From: an uncultured Anaerococcus sp.
Lineage (GTDB): Bacteria; Bacillota_A; Clostridia; Tissierellales; Peptoniphilaceae
Assembly (NCBI GenBank): GCA_945916625.1
Contig: CAMEGY010000005.1
Location: 1 to 14,209 of the forward strand
Reading direction: 5' to 3'
Length of the DNA stretch: 14,209 nt
Shown in pieces: positions 6,210 to 13,582 of this stretch. The position numbers were made by a program, and so were the translations under genes. Under the pieces are notes generated by a model that worked only from the letters and a program-made list of their open reading frames with translations, did no database searches and was not told where the DNA came from. Each line of letters opens with the position of its first letter. The stretch's first letter is position 1.

Positions 6210-6425
6210 ATGTTTAAATACGAATTTATCGATGTCATTCCAGAAGGAAGTCTTAAAGCAGGAAAGACCGACACTTTTGAAAAGTGCAAGTAAATCATCA
6301 ATGAAAAAGCCAAAGAAGGCTGGGAACTTGTGCAAATAATCCCTGTTACAAATGAAAAATGGTCAGCATATTCCTTTATAAAATATACTTTGGTTTTTAA
6401 GGTAAATGATTTCTTGTATATATGA
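6210..6425 (+). pseudogene. DUF4177-like small protein, interrupted by an in-frame stop
   Basis: Starting at ATG 6210, which follows a good GGAGG site (6200-6204) by five bases, the frame reads MFKYEFIDVIPEG and continues to codon 27. A TAA (6291-6293) interrupts it. After the stop the same frame continues IINEKAKEGWELVQIIP and then YTLVFK to a TGA at 6423-6425. The whole 71-codon unit matches the DUF4177 layout: an N-terminal YEFIDV-type strand, a helix ending EGWELVQ, and a final strand. One C-to-T change (CAA to TAA) explains the break, so the loss looks recent. DUF4177 proteins have no established function. Readthrough is possible but TAA makes it unlikely. Confidence 0.7.
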
Positions 6426-6628
6426 TAATAACCCTTTACTCTAGGTTAAAGTTAAATTATTTTTTATCAATACTTTAAATACCATTTCCCTATATTTAGG
6501 GATATTTTATAGGAATTTCCTATATTTATTGGTCTAATTTACTAATATATTTTTTTCTCTAATTTACCTTAGGTTAATGTTTTGCCTTGTTTAGACATAA
6601 TTTTATATCTCTAGCTTACTTTCCTGGG
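6426..6628. other. Intergenic region between converging transcription units, AT-rich palindromes
   Basis: No gene is seen on either strand. It contains CCCTA-TATT-TAGGG (6488-6501) and a perfect 17-base palindrome (6508-6524). Two similar blocks also occur, TAGGTTAAAGTTAA near 6442 and TAGGTTAATGTT near 6570. No T-run follows the palindromes, so they do not look like terminators. Confidence 0.5.
6508..6524. repeat. Perfect 17-base palindrome, operator-like
   Basis: TATAGGAA-T-TTCCTATA is fully symmetric, with 8-base arms and one central base. A partial copy of one side, TTTCCCTATATTTA (6485-6498), lies just upstream and repeats as TTTCCTATATTTA (6516-6528). The element is far from any start codon, so its role is unclear. 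Confidence 0.5.
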
Positions 6629-6657
6629 AAAAAGAAAAAGCCGGCACTTGGCCGGCT
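6629..6657 (-). terminator. Rho-independent terminator of ftsH
   Basis: On the minus strand, AGCCGGC pairs with GCCGGCT (6651-6657 with 6639-6645) around a 5-base loop. TTTTTCTTTTT follows. It starts 6 bases after the ftsH stop. The stem is unusually GC-rich for this DNA. Confidence 0.93.
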
Positions 6658-6663
6658 GTATTT

Positions 6664-8721
6664 TTACTCATCGTCTTCTGATAAGTCTATAAATCTTTTA
6701 TTTTCATCTTCTTTTTCAGAATCATTTTCAGTTTCATTTTCTTTTTCAACTGACTTCTCGGATTCTTCTGAAATTTTAGCTCCATCATCTGGAGATTTTT
6801 GTTTAGCTTCTTTATTTTCTAAATCCTTTAGGTCCACATCTGTATTTTCGTCGATTTTTTCTTCACTTACTTCCTTATTTTTCTTACCTTCAAGAATTTC
6901 CATAAACTCTTCTCCGGTTATGGTTTCTTCTTTTAGTAGGAAGGCTGAGATTTCATGGAGTTTGTCGATGTTGTCCTTCAAAATTTCAACAGCTCTAAAG
7001 TGGGCGTCTGCGATTATCTTAGCAACCTTTTCGTCTATCCTATTGCCTGTACCATCTGATACTATCATGGCTCTTTGGCCACCTAGGTATCGTCCTTGGA
7101 TTTGTTCTAGCTGCATGAAGTCAAATTCGTCGTCCATACCGTAGATTGTTACCATATTTCTTGCAATAGCTGTCGCTCTTTCTATATCGTTTGATGCGCC
7201 TGTAGTTTTGGTGTTGAGGATTAACTCTTCTGCCGCCCTACCACCTGCAAAGGTCACAATTTCGTCGATTAGCTCTTGCTTGGTCATGATGTATTTCTCA
7301 TCCTTGTCGACTGTCATTGTGTATCCTAGGGCACCGCCAGTTCTTGGTACGATGGTAATCTTTGTAACCGGTGTCTTGTGGGTTTGGATGGCTGCTACTA
7401 GGGCATGGCCTACTTCGTGGTAGGCTATGATTTTCTTCTGGTCATCTGAGATTACTGCGTTTTTCTTTTGCATACCTGCTATTACTGTTTCGATTGATTC
7501 TTCAAGGTCTTCTTGGCTTAGCTTGTTTCTGCCTTCTCTTACTGCCCTTAAAGCCCCTTCGTTTACAATATTTGCAAGATCTGCTCCGGATGTACCTGCA
7601 GTTCTCTTTGCTATTTCTTCATAGTCTATGTCAGAATCTTTTTTGATTCTCTTTGCATGGACTTTTAGGATATCTTCACGGCCCTTTAGGTCTGGTAGTT
7701 CTACCTGAACTTGCCTGTCAAACCTACCTGGTCTGGTTAGGGCTGGGTCTAAGATTTCTGGTCTATTTGTTGCTGCAAGGAGTACTACTCCTTCTGCCGC
7801 ATCAAAACCGTCCATTTCATTTAGTAATTGGTTTAATGTTTGTTCACGTTCGTCGTTTCCAGAATAGCCTGATACGTCACGTTTTTTACCTATAGCATCG
7901 ATTTCGTCTATAAAGACAATACATGGAGCCTTTTCTTTAGCTTGTTTGAAAAGATCTCTTACCTTAGAAGCACCCATACCTACGAACATTTCCACAAATT
8001 CAGATCCTGAAATGGTGAAAAATGGTACTTTGGCTTCGCCTGCTACGGCTTTAGCAAGTAGGGTCTTACCTGTTCCTGGAGGCCCTACAAGTAGGATTCC
8101 TTTTGGAACTCTTGCTCCAATTTCCTTATATTTTTTTGGATAGTGTAGGAAGTCTACAATCTCTGTCAAGCTTTCCTTGGCTTCTTCTTGGCCGGCTACG
8201 TCTTTAAAAGTCTTTCCTGTTTCATTTTCCATGTAGACTTTGGCATTTGACTTGCCAAAATTCATAAAGTCAGATCCGCCTCTACCGCCCATGGTCTTAG
8301 ATAGGGACCTTGATGCGAAATAGAAGATTCCTATTAGGAAAACAAATGGAAGTACACTTGTTAGGAATAAAGAAAGATAAGGGTTCATCCTTGTTTCTAT
8401 TTCCTTGCCGAAAATTAGCTTATCATTTCGCTTTTGAGCGGCAAGCAATCTTTCAGTTAGGTCTGTATCTTCCCAAAGTCCTGTTTCAAATACTTTTTCT
8501 TCGCCTTCAACTTTTGCTTTGAAGGTGTATTTTAGATTGTCTTTGTTGACTTCTGTTATCTGATCATTTTCGATCATTTCTACAAATTGGCTGTAGGATA
8601 CTTCCTTGGCCCCGTCCTTTTGGGATATGGGACTAAAAATAAAGGAAAATATAAAATATACTACTATAGCTCCTATCCAATAATAGAGTAGGGGCTTATT
8701 TTTTCTTGGTTTTTGATTCAT
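6664..8721 (-). CDS. ftsH: ATP-dependent zinc metalloprotease FtsH
   Basis: Membrane-bound hexameric protease that pulls out and degrades misassembled membrane proteins and short-lived regulators. It has 685 residues. Membrane segments lie at about 11-30 and 115-136, enclosing an extracytoplasmic domain. The AAA+ module follows: Walker A GPPGTGKT at 213-220, Walker B IVFIDE at 268-273, and the second region of homology at 317-336 with arginine fingers Arg330 and Arg333. The protease motif is HEVGH at 435-439; most homologues have HEAGH, but both histidines and the glutamate are kept. Asp512 is the likely third zinc ligand. Residues from about 612 form a long, low-complexity Glu/Asp/Lys tail. 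The ATG overlaps the stop of the marR-type gene as ATGA, with an AAGGAGAG site inside that gene, so its translation is coupled to the regulator. Confidence 0.97.
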   Translation of the reverse strand: MNQKPRKNKPLLYYWIGAIVVYFIFSFIFSPISQKDGAKEVSYSQFVEMIENDQITEVNKDNLKYTFKAKVEGEEKVFETGLWEDTDLTERLLAAQKRNDKLIFGKEIETRMNPYLSLFLTSVLPFVFLIGIFYFASRSLSKTMGGRGGSDFMNFGKSNAKVYMENETGKTFKDVAGQEEAKESLTEIVDFLHYPKKYKEIGARVPKGILLVGPPGTGKTLLAKAVAGEAKVPFFTISGSEFVEMFVGMGASKVRDLFKQAKEKAPCIVFIDEIDAIGKKRDVSGYSGNDEREQTLNQLLNEMDGFDAAEGVVLLAATNRPEILDPALTRPGRFDRQVQVELPDLKGREDILKVHAKRIKKDSDIDYEEIAKRTAGTSGADLANIVNEGALRAVREGRNKLSQEDLEESIETVIAGMQKKNAVISDDQKKIIAYHEVGHALVAAIQTHKTPVTKITIVPRTGGALGYTMTVDKDEKYIMTKQELIDEIVTFAGGRAAEELILNTKTTGASNDIERATAIARNMVTIYGMDDEFDFMQLEQIQGRYLGGQRAMIVSDGTGNRIDEKVAKIIADAHFRAVEILKDNIDKLHEISAFLLKEETITGEEFMEILEGKKNKEVSEEKIDENTDVDLKDLENKEAKQKSPDDGAKISEESEKSVEKENETENDSEKEDENKRFIDLSEDDE

Positions 8722-9188
8722 ATAGCTCTCCTTGATATATATTTATCAAGTAAAATGTCAAGTTCCTTTAACTCTTCTACAATTGTTTCTAGGTTTACAT
8801 CTACGCCGTCATCTGGGAATTCTTCTCTAATCTTATAGAAGTATTCTCCCAGTTCCTTGCTTGCTTGTATTCCTGTTTCTGTTAATCTAACGTTGACAAC
8901 TCTCTCGTCTTCTTCACTTCTAATTCTATTTACAAAACCCTTTTTCTCAAGTTTTTTGCAAATGTTTGATATGTTTCCACCAGTTACACCTATGGTTTTT
9001 CCCAGGTTGCCTATAGATACGTCCTCATCAGATGAATAAAGGGCAATGATTATCTTAAGCTGGAGTGGGGTTAGGTCTAATTTGTTGGCTGTTTCTTGGA
9101 GTAATAAGTCTATTTTATGCGAAATTTCCCTAATCATAGAGAATATTGTGTTGTTGAATTCAAAAAAATTTATATGCTTATTTGGCAT
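8718..9188 (-). CDS. MarR-family transcriptional regulator
   Basis: Winged-helix DNA-binding protein of 156 residues, the usual MarR length. N- and C-terminal helices (about 8-38 and 132-152) should form the dimer interface. The winged helix spans about 40-105: LTPLQLKIIIALY, then the recognition-helix region VTGGNISNICKKLEKKG, and a wing containing SEEDERVVNVRLT with the typical Asp-Glu-Arg. The only cysteine, Cys77, lies in the predicted recognition helix. No ligand can be deduced. The ATG follows an AGGAGG site. The stop overlaps the ftsH start, so regulator and protease form one unit. Paired repeats at its promoter suggest autoregulation, which would place ftsH under the same control. Confidence 0.92.
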   Translation of the reverse strand: MPNKHINFFEFNNTIFSMIREISHKIDLLLQETANKLDLTPLQLKIIIALYSSDEDVSIGNLGKTIGVTGGNISNICKKLEKKGFVNRIRSEEDERVVNVRLTETGIQASKELGEYFYKIREEFPDDGVDVNLETIVEELKELDILLDKYISRRAI

Positions 9189-9204
9189 AATAACCTCCTA
9201 ATAT

Positions 9205-9275
9205 ATATCTTAATATTACTTTACATATCTTAAATATTATGTCAATGTAAAAATATATATTTTACACCTATTATA
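9205..9275 (-). promoter_or_regulatory. Promoter and operator-like repeats of the marR-ftsH unit
   Basis: On the minus strand a perfect -35 TTGACA (9240-9245) stands 16 bases before TAAAGT (9218-9223). A second, upstream -10 TATAAT lies at 9270-9275. Two near-identical direct repeats, TAATATTTAAGATAT (9225-9239) and TAATATTAAGATAT (9205-9218), are spaced 21 bases apart, two helical turns, on either side of the -10. A further inverted repeat, TGTAAAA (9246-9252) with TTTTACA (9260-9266), overlaps the space between the two candidate promoters. The layout fits repression by the downstream MarR protein, but the binding site is not proven. Confidence 0.5.
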
Positions 9276-9282
9276 CAAAATT

Positions 9283-10146
9283 TTATTCAACTGTTTTTGA
9301 TAAAAAGCTTGCTGCAGTAAGGGCAGCTATTTGACCTTCACCAACAGCCTTCATTATCTGATAAGGCTTGCCTGTTATATCACCTGCAGCAAATAGTCCC
9401 TTTATAGATGAAGCCATATTCTTATCTACAAGTATATGGCCGTCTTCCATCTTTATAGAAGGAACTAGCCTGTCTGCCTTTGATGAATCTTTTATTATAA
9501 AAAATCCATCAGCTTCGATTTCTTTGCCTGACTTAAATATCAGTTTTTCTGCCTTTAAACCTCCATCAAATCCTTGAGGGATTTCTCCTTGGATTAGGTC
9601 AATATTTTCATTAAGCTTCACATCTCTTCCTGTCATATTGACAAAAGTAACCTTGCCTACAATCTCGCTTGTGAAATTGGCTTCTTCTACGGCCTCCTCA
9701 TTGTATCCTATTACTACAACATTCTTTCCCCTATAGAGGGCTGCGTCACAGGTTGCACAATAGTTTACTCCCTTGGCGAAAAACTTTTCTTCGTTTTCTA
9801 GGTCTTTTTTAAGGTCAATGCCTGTTGTCATTATGACAGTTTTTGCTTCTATCATTTCATCTTGGTTTTCAACTTCGATTGCAAAGAAACTTCCCATGGC
9901 ATAAACTGTTCTAACTCTCTTTTCAGATCTTTCTATGTCATAGCCTTCTAAGGTTTTTTTAAAGTTATTATTTAATTCTTCCCCACTTATGTCTAAAAAG
10001 CCCAAGTAATTTTTTATAGACTTGGTTTTTGCTACTTTTTCACTATCCTTACCAAATAAAATTACTGACTTATTTCTAATCTTAGAATTTAAAGCGGCGC
10101 TAAGTCCTGCAGGACCTGCGCCGATTATTGCTATATCATAAGCCAT
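9283..10146 (-). CDS. trxB: Thioredoxin reductase-like flavoprotein lacking NADPH-binding motifs
   Basis: Flavoprotein expected to reduce the adjacent thioredoxin. It has 287 residues. The FAD site is IIGAGPAGLSAA with Gly9, Gly11 and Gly14, and the second FAD motif is AAGDITG around 253-259. The redox pair is CATC at 130-133. In the insert that normally binds NADPH, the usual GGGxSAxEEA appears as GYNEEAVEEA (147-156), and the HRRxxxR phosphate-binding motif that should follow is missing (VNMTGRDVK instead). This resembles the ferredoxin-linked, pyridine-nucleotide-independent thioredoxin reductases described in clostridia more than classical TrxB; that match is inferred from missing motifs alone. 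The ATG overlaps the trxA stop by one base (TAATG), so the two are coupled. A downstream terminator was not seen. Confidence 0.88.
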   Translation of the reverse strand: MAYDIAIIGAGPAGLSAALNSKIRNKSVILFGKDSEKVAKTKSIKNYLGFLDISGEELNNNFKKTLEGYDIERSEKRVRTVYAMGSFFAIEVENQDEMIEAKTVIMTTGIDLKKDLENEEKFFAKGVNYCATCDAALYRGKNVVVIGYNEEAVEEANFTSEIVGKVTFVNMTGRDVKLNENIDLIQGEIPQGFDGGLKAEKLIFKSGKEIEADGFFIIKDSSKADRLVPSIKMEDGHILVDKNMASSIKGLFAAGDITGKPYQIMKAVGEGQIAALTAASFLSKTVE

Positions 10147-10454
10147 TACTGATATTTATCCATTTCTTCTATGATAGCATCCTTGGTGTGGAAACCTATT
10201 AGGTTGCCTTTGAGGACTCCATCCTTAAATATCAATAAAGATGGGACTGCATTTATATTATATTGGCTGGCAATTTCGTTTGACTCATCTACATCTACAT
10301 TATAGATTTTATAGTCACTTTCATCTGCTAATTCTTCTAGAATTGGTGTTTGCATCTTGCATGGACCACACCAAGTTGCAGAAAAATCAACAAGACAAAG
10401 GCCTGTGCCACTTTCTACTTTTTCTCTAAACTCAAATGTATCTAGTTTTTTCAT
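10146..10454 (-). CDS. trxA: Thioredoxin
   Basis: Small cytoplasmic dithiol protein that reduces disulfides in target enzymes. It has 102 residues, full length for the family. The active site is WCGPC with Cys29 and Cys32, followed by KMQTP. The cis-proline is Pro71 in NAVPSLLIF. One additional cysteine, Cys20, lies in the strand before the active site. The ATG follows an AAGGAGAAG site, and the gene lies 9 bases after the PII-like gene. Its stop overlaps the start of the reductase gene. The spacing suggests one transcript running from the DUF1538 gene through trxB. Confidence 0.96.
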   Translation of the reverse strand: MKKLDTFEFREKVESGTGLCLVDFSATWCGPCKMQTPILEELADESDYKIYNVDVDESNEIASQYNINAVPSLLIFKDGVLKGNLIGFHTKDAIIEEMDKYQ

Positions 10455-10463
10455 ATCTTCTCC

Positions 10464-11060
10464 TTAATCATTTTGCTCTACTAATCCAGCTACATGATTA
10501 ACTGGTAGTGAATATATTATACCCTTTCCTTCGCTTCCTAAATCCATTTGTTCATAAATTTCTTTTTGGATTTTTTCTACAAGGTCTTTTTTGATTAGCA
10601 TTATAACCAAATCTTTTTCAGGTTCTATATTCATTGATAAAAACACCCTACTTTTGACTTCTTCGCCAGATCCTCTACCGTGGATGACTGTCGCACCGCG
10701 GGCCCCATGTTCTTGGGCAATGTGGATGGCTTTTTGTCCTAGGTGTCTGTCAACAATTACATACAAACAAACATAATCCATTTTATTTTCTCCCTCTAAT
10801 GATGTCGAAAAGGCCACAGCTGTGTTGACAGCCTTTAGCTTTTCAGATACTTTTTCTATTACTTTTCTTGCAGTCTCTTCTTCAATCAAAGCTGTCACTA
10901 TTTCTTTTTTTGTCTTATCTATGGCAAGGCTACATAAAATCTCGCTTGGTGCAGATCCTTCTCCATAGAAGCATCCTATAGCTGTTGCGCCGTGATCTTT
11001 TAAAATATTCATAAACTTAGATCCCTTGCCCCTAGGTAAAATTATTCTTAATAATTGCAT
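10464..11060 (-). CDS. Two-domain PII-like regulatory protein
   Basis: Cytoplasmic protein of 198 residues built from two related PII-like (ferredoxin-like fold) halves. The first is about 1-90, with GSKFMNILKDHGATAIGC and GEGSA at 13-37. The second is about 95-198, with GQKAIHIAQEHGARGATV and GRGSG at 108-132. These aligned stretches show an internal duplication. Single PII proteins are about 110 residues and form trimers that bind ATP, ADP or other small molecules and control transporters or enzymes. The tyrosine-bearing T-loop typical of GlnB/GlnK is not recognisable, so this is not a standard nitrogen regulator. Its start overlaps the DUF1538 stop by one base, so the membrane protein is the natural partner. 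Ligand unknown. Ribosome site AAGGGAG. Confidence 0.8.
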   Translation of the reverse strand: MQLLRIILPRGKGSKFMNILKDHGATAIGCFYGEGSAPSEILCSLAIDKTKKEIVTALIEEETARKVIEKVSEKLKAVNTAVAFSTSLEGENKMDYVCLYVIVDRHLGQKAIHIAQEHGARGATVIHGRGSGEEVKSRVFLSMNIEPEKDLVIMLIKKDLVEKIQKEIYEQMDLGSEGKGIIYSLPVNHVAGLVEQND

Positions 11061-12451
11061 TATTTGGCTCCCTTATACAAATTACCCATTATCATAATGG
11101 TTAGTACTGGCATCATGGCTACAAAGGATATAACCCCAAAGCCATCGGCAATATTTCCAGCAACTCCTTGGCAAAATGCAAGGATAAAGGTGGCTGTCAT
11201 TGGCCCTGATGCAACTCCACCTGAGTCAAAGGCAATACCAACAAAGATTTGATCTACCCTTCTAGATAAGATTAGGGATATCAAAAATCCTGGCACAATT
11301 AGCATCCATAGGGAAAAACCATCAATCCTTATCCTAAAGATTGCAAGCATTACCGCAAAAGCTACTCCAATTGATAGGGCAGTTAGGATATTCTTCCTAG
11401 GTATAGAACCCCCTGTTACGTCTTCTACCTGCTCGGCAAGGACGGCTACCGCTGGTTCGGCAAGAACAACTAAAAGTCCTAATACAAAGCCTATAAGTGG
11501 TAAGAACTTACTAGAAGAAAGGCCCTCGCCCATGACTCTTGCAAGGTCCATAAAACCACCTTCTACACTTGTCAAAAATAAAAGCAGACCAAGATAGGTA
11601 TAAATCATTCCTAGTGTAATTGACTTTAGTTCATCTTTTTCGATCTTAAAGTATAAAAAATTCATCACATAAAATACAAGGGCTATTGGCACAATTGCAA
11701 AGGTTGAATTTATAAAGCCTGACATAAGTGGTGAGTGGCTTGCTCCCTCAACAATTGCTATCTCTCCTCCCTTTGAAAATAAATTCATGATAAGGCCGGC
11801 AAGTATTGGTCCTGCTGAGGCAAGACCTACAAGGCCGAAGGAATCATCTTCGCTTCTATCACCCTTTAGGCTTGCAACACCTAGGCCCAGGGCAATTATA
11901 AATGGAGTTGTCATAGCTCCAGTAGTTGCTCCTGATGCGTCAAAGGCAATGGCGTGGCCTATTTCATCTGTAAAAATCATTAGGATGAAAACTATACCGT
12001 AGATTATGCACATCAAGGTCGAAAGTCTTATATCCTTAAATATCCTAAAAAGTCCTATGGATATCATTATCCCAACCCCTAGGGAAATTATCATTACAAT
12101 TAATTGGGATTTCATCCCAATGGCTCCGGAAACTTCGTTGGCTAAGATTAAAAGGTCTGGCTCTGCAATTGATATGGTAAAACCTATAAAAATCCCGAAT
12201 ATTAATACCTTTATTATACTAGAAAATCTTGCCAAGAATTCCCCCATTATTGTTCCTATTTGAGATATGGATATCTCTACACCTGTTAAAAACAAGCCGA
12301 GTCCCAAGATAACACCAGCGCATCCTAGAAAGAAATTGATTAAAAGTCTTGATTCTACTCCTACAAAAAAGTTTAGAATCACAACTAGGATTGCTATTGG
12401 AATTACGGACTTGGAAGTGTTTTTGATTTCATCTATAAATATAAAATCCAC
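11060..12451 (-). CDS. DUF1538 family membrane protein with internal duplication
   Basis: Polytopic membrane protein, probably a transporter or channel, of unknown substrate. It has about 463 residues with many hydrophobic segments and two homologous halves. Matching pairs (numbered from GTG 12451) are GLGLFLTGVEI with LGLLLFLTSVE (about 50 and 287), AEPDLLILANEV with AEPAVAVLAEQV (96 and 331), and AFDASGATTGAMT with AFDSGGVASGPMT (169 and 407). The acidic Glu/Asp in these repeats sit in or near membrane segments and could form a substrate or ion site. The start is uncertain. GTG 12451 has a purine-rich site almost touching it. A TTG at 12481 would extend the frame by ten residues but lies in the pta terminator hairpin. 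The stop overlaps the PII-like gene (TAATG), pointing to a transporter-regulator pair. Confidence 0.82.
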   Translation of the reverse strand: MDFIFIDEIKNTSKSVIPIAILVVILNFFVGVESRLLINFFLGCAGVILGLGLFLTGVEISISQIGTIMGEFLARFSSIIKVLIFGIFIGFTISIAEPDLLILANEVSGAIGMKSQLIVMIISLGVGIMISIGLFRIFKDIRLSTLMCIIYGIVFILMIFTDEIGHAIAFDASGATTGAMTTPFIIALGLGVASLKGDRSEDDSFGLVGLASAGPILAGLIMNLFSKGGEIAIVEGASHSPLMSGFINSTFAIVPIALVFYVMNFLYFKIEKDELKSITLGMIYTYLGLLLFLTSVEGGFMDLARVMGEGLSSSKFLPLIGFVLGLLVVLAEPAVAVLAEQVEDVTGGSIPRKNILTALSIGVAFAVMLAIFRIRIDGFSLWMLIVPGFLISLILSRRVDQIFVGIAFDSGGVASGPMTATFILAFCQGVAGNIADGFGVISFVAMMPVLTIMIMGNLYKGAK

Positions 12452-12465
12452 CCTCTTTCTTTTAT

Positions 12466-12493
12466 AAAAAAGAGCAATCAAAATTGATTGCCC
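12466..12493 (-). terminator. Rho-independent terminator of pta
   Basis: On the minus strand, GGGCAATCA (12485-12493) pairs with TGATTGCTC (12472-12480), nine pairs including one G-U, around a 4-base loop. Six T follow. It lies 27 bases after the pta stop and only 15 bases before the GTG of the DUF1538 gene, so read-through or a promoter hidden at the end of pta must feed that operon. Confidence 0.85.
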
Positions 12494-12519
12494 TTTAATA
12501 TCTATTAGTCTTCTTTTTC

Positions 12520-13509
12520 TTATCTATCTGCTGCTTGCATAGCGGTGATAATAGCTATTTCATATACATCTTGAGCTGAACAACCTCTTGAAAGGTCATT
12601 AACTGGTGCATTTAGTCCTTGGAGAATTGGTCCTAGGGCTTTGTAACCGCCAAGTCTTTGTGCTATTTTATAACCGATGTTGCCAGCTTGTAGGTCTGGG
12701 AAGATAAATACATTACACTTACCTGCTACTTCGTTGCCTGGAAGCTTGTTTGCTGCTGTCACTGGATCTAGTGCTGCGTCAAATTGAACTTCACCTACGA
12801 TTTTTAGGTCTGGGTCGTACTCTTCTGCAAGGTATGTTGCCCTAGCTACCTTAGTTGCAAGGTCGTGGTGGGCTGAGCCATGTGTTGAGAATGATAACAT
12901 TGCGACATATGGATCTAGACCAAATGTTTTGGCTGTATTAGCTGTTTCTACTGCCACTTCTGCAAGTTCGTCAGCTTCTAGGGTTATATTTACTGCTGTA
13001 TCCGCAAATACTAATTGTTCGCCGTCTGGTCCTAACATTACCATTACACCAGATACTCTTTTTCTTCCTGGAATCGTTCTTATGATTTGTAGAGCTGGTC
13101 TAATTGTGTCTGCTGTAGTATGGATTGCACCTGATACAAGACCGTCTGCATATCCTAATTTAACAAGCATTACACCAAAATAATTTAGATCTCTTCTAAG
13201 TATAAATTCTGCTTCTTCTCTGTCGATTTTGCCTTTACGAATTTCAGCAAAAGCGTCAACCATTTCTTCAAATTTTTCAAAAGTCTCTGGATTTAATATT
13301 TTAATTTCAGAAATACTTTTTTCTAATTTGTCAGCTGTTTTTTGGATTTCTCCTTGGTCACCTAGTATGATTGGCTTTATAAGCCCTTCTTCTTGGTGTC
13401 TTATAGCTGCTTCTAGTATTCTTTCGTCCTTACCTTCTGGTAAAACTATAGTAAGATTTTTTCCTTTAATAGTTTTAATAGCTTGATCTAAAATCCCGTT
13501 TGTTGCCAT
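12520..13509 (-). CDS. pta: Phosphate acetyltransferase
   Basis: Converts acetyl-CoA and phosphate to acetyl phosphate and CoA. With acetate kinase (not in the window) it yields ATP from fermentation. At 329 residues it is the short form made of the catalytic domain alone. Family motifs are PEGKDERIL at 24-32, ADGLVSGAIHTTADTIRPAL at 121-140, LSFSTHGSA at 205-213 and the C-terminal GPILQGLNAPVNDLSRGCS at 293-311. The ATG follows a strong TAGGAGG site. It lies 73 bases after the DUF4446 gene without an obvious terminator between them, so part of its transcription could come from upstream. Phosphate butyryltransferase is the main alternative, but length and motifs favour Pta. Confidence 0.96.
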   Translation of the reverse strand: MATNGILDQAIKTIKGKNLTIVLPEGKDERILEAAIRHQEEGLIKPIILGDQGEIQKTADKLEKSISEIKILNPETFEKFEEMVDAFAEIRKGKIDREEAEFILRRDLNYFGVMLVKLGYADGLVSGAIHTTADTIRPALQIIRTIPGRKRVSGVMVMLGPDGEQLVFADTAVNITLEADELAEVAVETANTAKTFGLDPYVAMLSFSTHGSAHHDLATKVARATYLAEEYDPDLKIVGEVQFDAALDPVTAANKLPGNEVAGKCNVFIFPDLQAGNIGYKIAQRLGGYKALGPILQGLNAPVNDLSRGCSAQDVYEIAIITAMQAADR

Positions 13510-13582
13510 TAAATCCTCCTAAATTTTTCTATATATTTACTATATGGTTAGACAGCTAAAAATCTAGTTTTTTTGCAAGTTT

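Noticed and set aside
6144..6335. 63-residue minus-strand frame over the DUF4177-like region
   Set aside because: Antisense of the pseudogene, whose plus-strand frame resembles a known family and has a ribosome site.
6587..7144. Serine-rich 185-residue frame on the plus strand
   Set aside because: Antisense to the acidic, low-complexity tail and protease domain of ftsH; its serine richness is the complement of Glu/Lys/Asp codons.
8857..9039. Plus-strand frames antisense to marR and trxB
   Set aside because: No ribosome sites, and composition typical of the complement of real genes.
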